This document shows, in pieces, positions 57,266-64,000 of a stretch of DNA of 64,000 nt. Under the pieces are notes generated by a model that was not told the origin of the DNA, searched no databases, and saw only the letters and a list, made by a program, of their open reading frames with translations. The stretch covers positions 8,496,501 through 8,560,500 of the forward strand of contig OY987244.1 in NCBI GenBank assembly GCA_963920765.1, written 5' to 3'. The position numbers were made by a program, and so were the translations under genes. How positions within the stretch are numbered: position 1 is the first letter of the stretch; the number at the start of each line of letters is the position of its first letter. This DNA comes from Ulota crispa (Eukaryota > Streptophyta > Bryopsida > Orthotrichales > Orthotrichaceae).

Positions 57266-57507
57266 GAGATTATAGATTGTGCAACACACTAGTAAAGTTT
57301 TTTTTTTATAAAAGAAGCTTATATTGATGACTAATCCACAACCATTGTAAGTTTCTACAATGACTATAAATGCCTTGATTATAGTCATTGTGAACATTTG
57401 TAGTTGTTATGAAGTAATTATTTAGGACATGTTTCTCTACAAATCTACATGTCTAAAGGGCACTAATGAATAAAGTATTTTAACCTATTTGTCATATGGA
57501 TTATGAA

Positions 57508-58223
57508 GGGAATGACTAGGAGGACACCCCCTAGTTGCTACGTGGACATCCTATGTAGCCCAACTTGTTAAATTTGAGATTCTTATTATTATGTTGAAAC
57601 ATGAAATAAAATCAAAATAATATTTTAGTGCACATTTGCGTTTACAAGCATTGCAGGCATACAACAAATATGTCTCATTTGAGACATGGTCAAAAGTTAA
57701 ATCACTTGCCCCCTTCATTTATAAGTTTAACTCCTAACCATGTCACAAAAGAGACATATTTATTGTATGTCCGCAACGCTTGTAAACGCCAATGTGTACT
57801 AAAATATTTTTTTGATTTTATTACATATTTTAACATAATAATAAGAATCTCAAATTTAACAAGTTGGGCTATTGGCAAGGTTTAATTTTTGTATCTTCCC
57901 TGGTAGAGCAACACGCACCCCACAATGCTAGCAGGTAAGGAAAATTTGGACAAGATTGGATAGAATAAGTGGTGTGTGCACATTCACCTGTAAAAGTTTC
58001 TAATACTAGTAACTTTCATCCAAAATCTGGCAAACCTAAACTTAATTAAGGGAGGGGTTTGGCGACTTCATCCAACTTTTCACTGATTTTTTATAGTGTT
58101 ATGATTGCTAGTTGGTTTTCTAGGTAAGATTTAAGTAAATTTTTGCCAAGAAATTTTCTGAGCTGTCCACGTAGCAACTAGGGGATGTCCCCGTAGCAAC
58201 TGGGGGTGTCCCTAGTCATTCCC
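57508..58223. mobile_element. GGGAAT MITE with 8-bp duplication and an inner hairpin
   Basis: Ends GGGAATGACTAGGAGGACAC and the complement of GGGAATGACTAGGGACACCC, followed by CCCCTAGTTGCTACGTGGAC-type repeats. ATTATGAA flanks both sides (57500-57507 and 58224-58231). Inside lies a second palindrome (57559-57868) with roughly 140-bp arms ending in AACTTGTTAAATTTGAGATT, probably a separate nested element. Confidence 0.75.
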
Positions 58224-58511
58224 ATTATGAAAACAAGGTTTTATGTTATATCTGTGTATCTATAAAGGTAGCACTTGGAAAATTGACAATCCGTTTTAAG
58301 TTTTGATTGAGATAGTGACTTGATACTAATTGGATAGAAAGTGGGTCTTAGAGGTCCTTTCAATCAAAAATATAAAGGAGGCAAGGAGGCAAGGCAGGAG
58401 ACGGGGAACTAACAAAGCTGGCCAAGAGTACTTTGAAAAGAAGTGGTATCTCTTCCCGCTATTATATTGAGCCAAGATGAGTTGAATTGCTCATGGGAAC
58501 TAACATTGGCA

Positions 58512-59164
58512 TCAACCCCTAAATACCCAAGGCACCCAATTTGGGTGTTTGCAAAACTTTGAAGACAAATAAAATCCTATCAAATACTTATTTTGGGTAT
58601 TTTCTTTTGAACACAAGTTTTTTTTGAAATTTATTTTCAACATCAAAAATCTGATTTAAAAAATGAATATTGATGATTTTTCTACTCAAGATAATGTACA
58701 AGGGTGTCCACTGTAATCTTGAGTTTTCTAGTGTTGGAAGATCTTGAAAATGAGCCTCAAATACACTAGAGCTTGGAGAAAAATTTGCATTAGAAATCCA
58801 TTTACAAAAAATACAAGAGTAGATTTTGAAAGGTGTAAATTGACTAATGTTAAACATGTAGTGACCTTAAACCTCATATTTTTTTAATGACCAACTTTTT
58901 AGATTTAACATGTGAAATGAGGATTAGAAAACTTCAAGGCACTTTTGCAGTTTTAATACCCTCATGTTCAAACGTTATAATCTTTCAAACTATAATTGAT
59001 ATTATTGTGTTTTCTTTTTCCATGTAATCTCTAACATGTCAAGTTCAAATTTGTATGGTTACAATTTAAATAAACTTGATAAGGTAAATGAAAAGGTTGG
59101 TTGATTGTTCACTTTCCTGAAAATGCCAAGAAGTTCAGAAAGGCCTTGGGCATTTAGGGGTTAA
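58512..59164 (+). mobile_element. piggyBac-like MITE (TTAA), 653 bp reference copy
   Basis: Left TCAA (drifted) with CCCCTAAATACCCAAGGC; right GCCTTGGGCATTTAGGGG then TTAA (59161-59164). This uninterrupted copy reveals the insertion in the 18009-18946 copy. Related to 41716-42367. Confidence 0.75.
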
Positions 59165-59250
59165 AGTGTAGATGCTTGCTTTTATTGCACCAAGAAGTGT
59201 TTATTTGCATCTTGCGTGGTTGCGTATTTCATCTTTCATATCATTAGTAA

Positions 59251-60130
59251 GGGAAAACATCGAAAATAGGCCTAACAATTGGCAATATTTTGAAAATAGG
59301 GTTGACAATTAAAAATATCAAAAATAGGCATCATCATATATCAAAAGTAGGTCTTGTAACTAAGGTGGCCAAAATTGTGTGCATCTTTATTTATGGGGTT
59401 TGATATATGTACACCGCAAGGAGGTGGGGTTAAATTTAGAAATTTATCATCAGAAAGTTGAATTTGGAAAGTCTGAATTCATATTTGGATTTAGAGACTT
59501 TGATCTAGTCTTAAATCACAATGGAGGTTACAATTGAACAAAGCTCAATGGAAAAGCTTAGCTAGGGGACAAATTATTATATTTACCCTCATAACATTCA
59601 GTAGCGCTCATTATGCTTGCCCTCCCTCCAGATGAAGTGTGTGGAATATTCCACACCCATTAGTAGCTAAGAGGACACTATAAAAAATATAAATAAATAA
59701 ATAAAACTTTCTTTTTTCTTTTTTTGGTGTCATGATGAAGTTTGTGGATGATACCTGAAGAGAGGGAAAGACAATCTCTCTTTAGGCTGCTGAATGTTAT
59801 GCTTGTTTGTAAAAAAAGCTAAGTTTTTCCATTGGGCATTGTTCAATTGTAATCTCAATTGTGGTTTAAGACTAGATCAAGGTCTCTAAATCCAAATCTA
59901 AATTCAAACTCTCCAAATTTAGCTTTTTGATGATAAATACTTAAAATGTACCCCCCCTCCCCTTAATGTGCATATATTGAACTTTGTAAATAAACAAACA
60001 CAAAATTTTGGCCACCTTAGTTGCAAGGCATACTTTTGATATATGATGAGACCTGTTTTTGATGTTTTTAAATTATCAAGCCTATTTTCAAAATATGAGC
60101 AATTGTCAAACATAGTTTCAATATTTTCCC
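59251..60130. mobile_element. MULE-like foldback element, copy 4 (outer form), with insertion
   Basis: Ends GGGAAAACATCGAAAATAGG and the complement of GGGAAAATATTGAAAC. Arms match the foldback at 3392 in reduced form. Flanks CATTAGTAA (59242-59250) and TATTATTAA (60131-60139) agree at 7 of 9. It carries the insertion at 59590-59801. Confidence 0.75.
59590..59801. mobile_element. CATAACATTC-family MITE, nested
   Basis: Ends CATAACATTCAGTAGCGC and the complement of CATAACATTCAGCAGCC. It breaks the foldback arm that is intact in the copy at 13840-14429. The interior repeats TGGAATATTCCAC, a perfect palindrome, and a segment ATGAAGTTTGTGGATGATAC shared with 63164-63534. Confidence 0.65.
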
Positions 60131-61124
60131 TATTATTAATGAGTCATGAGGAGTATTTAAATGGGTGACTAGCAATGTGGAATCTCAATTGAATGTCTAT
60201 GACAAAGTTGAACACTGCCTAAGGGTAGTTAGAATGGATAGTGCTATACTCTGAGGAAGGATTTGTGAACTATGAGCCGTGAAACTATATTTTTTTGGTC
60301 AAAATATTAAATTTTACCTATAATTGTGTACATAGGACTTAATAATTGTGCATCTTAAACTTTCATCTCTTGAAAATTTTGTCATTTTTTAGTTTTTTCA
60401 TTGATTTTGGGCTCAAATCTATTTAGCCTCACAAAGTCTTGGCTCACTACTCATGGCTCACTATTTTATGCTCACAAAATATTGTTTTTTGTAATTTTTG
60501 TGTACAAGTTGAAGTATCGACCTCGTTTTCACATGGTAAAAAATAGTCTACAATATGAAAATTTGAGACTGATGAAAATTAATTGTTTTCGATTCATTTT
60601 TTGGTAATTTGAAATTTATGTACAAAACTTATGGATGAATCTTAGAAAGATATATAAACAAACCCCCGGATGGATAACTTACCGCATTTTAGATTTAGCC
60701 TGTGGCATAATTTAGGGAGGGGTTTATTCTTTTCAGCTAAAAATTATAACAAACTTAGAACTAATAAAGGGTACATTAAAAGGGTTACATTTATTATAAG
60801 TAATATAGGGTGAAAACAAACCTGGGGTATTAATTATTATTACAAGTAATGAAGGGACCAAAGACATGGGTATCCTATGGTAGTTGTTATATTTAGTCTG
60901 ATAGGGTGGTATATGAGGTGCCAAGTGTTATTGGATGAAAAATGAGATCAATGATTATAGGAATGACTATGAATTTTCTTACATAATACATACATGTAAA
61001 TGAAGATTGTTCATTTGGTTTGATTTCTAATTTAGTTACTTATGCACTTTGGAAGTTATATTATTGTTTATTTTTTTAAGAATTTGCTCTTTGTTATTTA
61101 TCTTACCTATAAGACTATGGTGCA
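60131..61124. other. Intergenic
   Basis: AT-rich with a CTCAC-rich patch at 60425-60480. No gene is supported. Confidence 0.35.
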
Positions 61125-61366
61125 TTAACCCCTAATGAACCAAGCAGCCCTTTGTGACCACTACAATAAGGGATATTTTTCTTGTATATGGAGTGCATTT
61201 GCATCTTTATTATAGTTGAGATCAACAAAGAAGTTAGAATATAGATCAATGTTGTTCTAGTGAGGTAGTCAAGATTCCAAATTAAAACTTTTTGTTGGTA
61301 GCAAATGCCAATTATACAGCTCCATACATACTACGTATTATAGTAGCTTGGTCCTTTCACGGTTAA
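61125..61366. mobile_element. Short TTAA MITE, 242 bp
   Basis: TTAA at 61125-61128 and 61363-61366; ends CCCCTAATGAACCAAGC and the complement of CCGTGAAAGGACCAAGC. Right half is shared with the fragment at 43480-43571. Confidence 0.65.
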
Positions 61367-62734
61367 ACCCCTAAAATGTCACTTTGCTTAACAATCCATG
61401 CTTTTTTTTATAAGTAAAATAGCCTAGGAAAAAAAAGAATTGTCTAGCTCTTATAATTAATTGAAGAGTGCCCTAAAATAAGTAATTTGGCCGAATTATA
61501 TAATTATAGAGACCCTTTTATTCAACCAAAAAAAAAATAGCCCCCTAAAAATTACCCACTTGCCGCATGTGGGGTACCCAACTTACTAAGAGTGATCCAC
61601 TTGAGAACAAACCATAGCCTTTGGTAGCCTATGTTGGATTCTTATTTATTTGCTTTATTATTGATAATTGAGTTTCTTAGTTTGCAAGAAGTTTTAGACC
61701 TAATCTCTAATAATCATGTTGCCATTCAACAAAAAACTACTTTGTTATTGTTGGAATTGAGTTACACTAGGATAATTTAATTAGCTTAAACTTGATGGAT
61801 TTCAAAGTAGCTAAAGCACCAAAAATTGTTGAAAACTAGAAGGCCAAACTTGTACACAACTAATAGGTACATATAATACCCTAGTGGTTCTTACATATCA
61901 TAATATGTAAAGTGTCATTAAGGTAATATATAACTTTGCTTGATGGGTGAAAAAGACACACTTGATGACTTGAGTTATCTTGTTACACAATATCTCATTT
62001 TATGGTTGAATGTCTTGCTACACTCTCACGTCTTTTATTTTCAATAATTGTTGCTAGAAAACATCTCCTAGACCAGTGTGCTTTTGTCATATACTAAAAA
62101 CCTATTAAAAAAATGCTTTGCTTTGAACATAATACTAGTAATACATAATATGAAATTATTTCCAATCAATGATTGTTTTCTTATGAAGGTAAATTTATAA
62201 TAACTCAAACATAAAATTATGTCTTGTCTACTTATCATTATTTATGAGACATTGATTAGGACTCAAAATGAGTCACAATGCCAACAAATATGTCGCCTAA
62301 GCCATAGGCCATGACTTGCCTGTTGTTCTAATCAAAAAATGTCCAAAGATATTATGGATAAAAAGAACATATAAGAATATTAGACTTCATACAGAAAGAT
62401 CATATTTTCATACATAAAGTATGTATCTTCATACAATCATTATATTTTATGTGATGCATGACTAAAAATGATTTATATTGTATTATTATCATATTGTTTG
62501 TAAATAATATTACTGTGTTACTATCCCATTATTTTTAAAAGGTTTGGCAAAAATAAATTAAGCATGGGTTTGTCTATCATAGTCTTGAACAATCAATACA
62601 ATCAAGGAACGGCCATTTTCTATGGCATCAAGTCTCTAAAAATAACATTTAGGTGTTTGAGCACAGCATTATGGTATTTGATCACAAAAGCACTATCTTT
62701 TTTATTTCCAAGATGTCTTTTTTTTTTTACCAAG
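61367..62734. other. Intergenic
   Basis: A/T-rich, no gene or repeat recognised. Confidence 0.35.
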
Positions 62735-62992
62735 AACGCCATATTCATTAAAATGGGAAAACAATGGGTACCATTTTGTACCTCACCTTAATCCAAAATA
62801 GCCACCTTAAACCAAATTCAAAGATATCAGATTCAATATGAACCACTAAGATTTTTTCCCTCGCAAATTCCTCCTCTAAAGTGAGGGCATGTGTACCCAA
62901 AAAAAATGATGGAGCTCAGATTAAGGTGACCACCTTAATCCTTCAAAAGTCCTAAAATGTACTCTTTTTTCCAATTTAACAAATATGGCGTT
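62735..62992. mobile_element. Second copy of the AACRCCATATT MITE
   Basis: Ends AACGCCATATTCATTAA and the complement of AACGCCATATTTGTTAA. Same layout as 18300-18567, including a shared AACCACTAAGA/CTCTTAGTGG segment in inverted sense. Flanks CAAG and TAAA are not a clear duplication. Confidence 0.65.
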
Positions 62993-63163
62993 TAAAATAA
63001 TATGACCTTTTTTTTAGAAATTTGATTGTCAACTTCAAACACATTGTATTTTATAATAAATATCACAATTTAAGGAGACAAAAAGATTAGATTTACTTTA
63101 TTATGCACTTGTTAAAGGTTGGAAATCCAATTACAATGAGTTTTGAAGGAAGTACGCCAACAA

Positions 63164-63234
63164 CATAACATTTAGTAGCCTGAAGAGAGGCTGCCTTTCC
63201 CTCTCTTCAGGTATCATCCACAAACTTCATCATG

Positions 63235-63295
<61 letters not shown>

Positions 63296-63534
63296 CTCTT
63301 TTTTTTTCTTTTTTTTAAAATAATTTTTTGACATGGCTGGCCCCACATCGATGTGCACTAAATTGAGCCTCTCTTTCATAAATTTTCTGACAAATTTAGC
63401 CAAGTGTCCTCTAAGCTACTGATGGGTGTGGAATATTCCACACTCTTTCATACAGCTGAATGAAAGAGTGTGAAATATTCCACACTCTTCAGTTGGAAGG
63501 AAGGCAGGCCTGCTAAGTGCTATTGAATGTTATG
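63164..63534. mobile_element. CATAACATT-family MITE, copy 2, with AT microsatellite
   Basis: Ends CATAACATTTAGTAGC and the complement of CATAACATTCAATAGC. Shares TTTGTGGATGATACCTGAAG (inverted) and TGGAATATTCCACAC with 59590-59801. A long pure AT repeat (63238-63292) has grown inside it. Confidence 0.65.
63238..63292. repeat. (AT)n microsatellite
   Basis: About 27 uninterrupted AT units. Confidence 0.95.
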
Positions 63535-64000
63535 AATACGCAATCTAAGAACCTGTGAAACTAAAGTCTTTCCAGCACAGGAGCTTTGCAAGGGCCCGGC
63601 CCCGGACCCAGCATTTCACTTTAGAGTGGAAAAATTGCCACAAATTGGCCCTTCCTACTAATCATGTTGAGAAGCTTAAGAAAAAAAAATTAAATGGATT
63701 GGCACCAATGCAAACAATCTCTTTCAATTACTAATTTTCCCAAATATTATTACATACAAATATTTGCACTTGTATGAACTTCAAAGACCATAATACTAGC
63801 AAAATAGTGGTTGTGTCACCCAACAAACTAGCCTTCACCACTTTGGCAGTTTGTATGCCTCTCATTGGTGGAATGGACTTGCTCCTTTTGTTGTGTAAAC
63901 ATGTTGATCCCCATCTTAGAGTGCAAGCATCCATAATGTGGACAATGATTGATTTTGAATGTTTATTGTAGGATTTACATGAAAGAAACGAGGTTTATTC
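63535..64000. other. Right edge
   Basis: Short frames on both strands at 63731-63971. The plus-strand frame ends at a TAG directly followed by GATTTACATG and could be exon-like, but nothing is recognised. Confidence 0.25.

Noticed and set aside
63238-63292. AT tract as a replication origin or scaffold site
   Set aside because: A plain microsatellite inside a MITE; no further signal.

Overview
This is a stretch of an AT-rich, gene-poor, transposon-dense eukaryotic nuclear genome. Genes with GT-AG introns, CACTA-type ends (CACTACAAG), two perfect Arabidopsis-type telo-box arrays (TTTAGGG units) in a promoter and the domain make-up of the retrotransposon all point to the green lineage. A streptophyte alga, bryophyte or fern-grade plant fits best, but the species cannot be fixed from the window. 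The standard genetic code is used: host genes read TGG as Trp and end in TGA or TAG.

Only three host loci can be supported. (1) An intronless, locally GC-rich HINT1-type histidine-triad gene lies at 19799-20500, and its 5' region is built from about three degenerate tandem copies of one ~200-240 bp unit. (2) A complete 15-exon TRM6/GCD10 gene lies at 45259-49529 and encodes the non-catalytic subunit of the tRNA m1A58 methyltransferase. All exon phases close, giving 505 aa, and two perfect inverted telo-box arrays sit upstream. (3) A small three-exon gene for a charged coiled-coil protein of unknown role lies at 52862-54213 (160 aa).

The most interesting object is a decayed Ty3/Gypsy-type retrotransposon at 27880-35870. 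In order it holds gag-like sequence, an aspartic protease (DSG), a C5-cytosine DNA methyltransferase domain, reverse transcriptase (YIDD), RNase H, a DD35E-type integrase and a C-terminal PHD finger. So a retroelement carries both a DNA-methylation writer and a chromatin-reader module. The copy is dead. The methyltransferase has lost its PCQ cysteine and is split by about 2.1 kb of foreign DNA, the integrase Glu is Gln, and about twenty in-frame stops lie mostly where a single C-to-T (or G-to-A) change would turn Arg, Gln or Trp codons into stops. A second gag-like fragment follows at 37379-37980.

Much of the rest is small non-autonomous DNA elements, many with readable target-site duplications (TSDs). 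These are piggyBac-like TTAA elements, MULE-like foldbacks with 9-bp TSDs and expanding 22-bp subterminal repeats, Harbinger-like elements with TTA TSDs, micro-CACTA elements, a GGGTAGTTGC family with 4-bp TSDs, GGGAAT elements with 8-bp TSDs, and a 268-bp element with a TGAG TSD. Several are nested, so their relative ages can be read. Minisatellites lie at 12.1-12.7, 13.86-14.05, 15.48-16.12, 40.47-40.69 and 51.4-51.58 kb.
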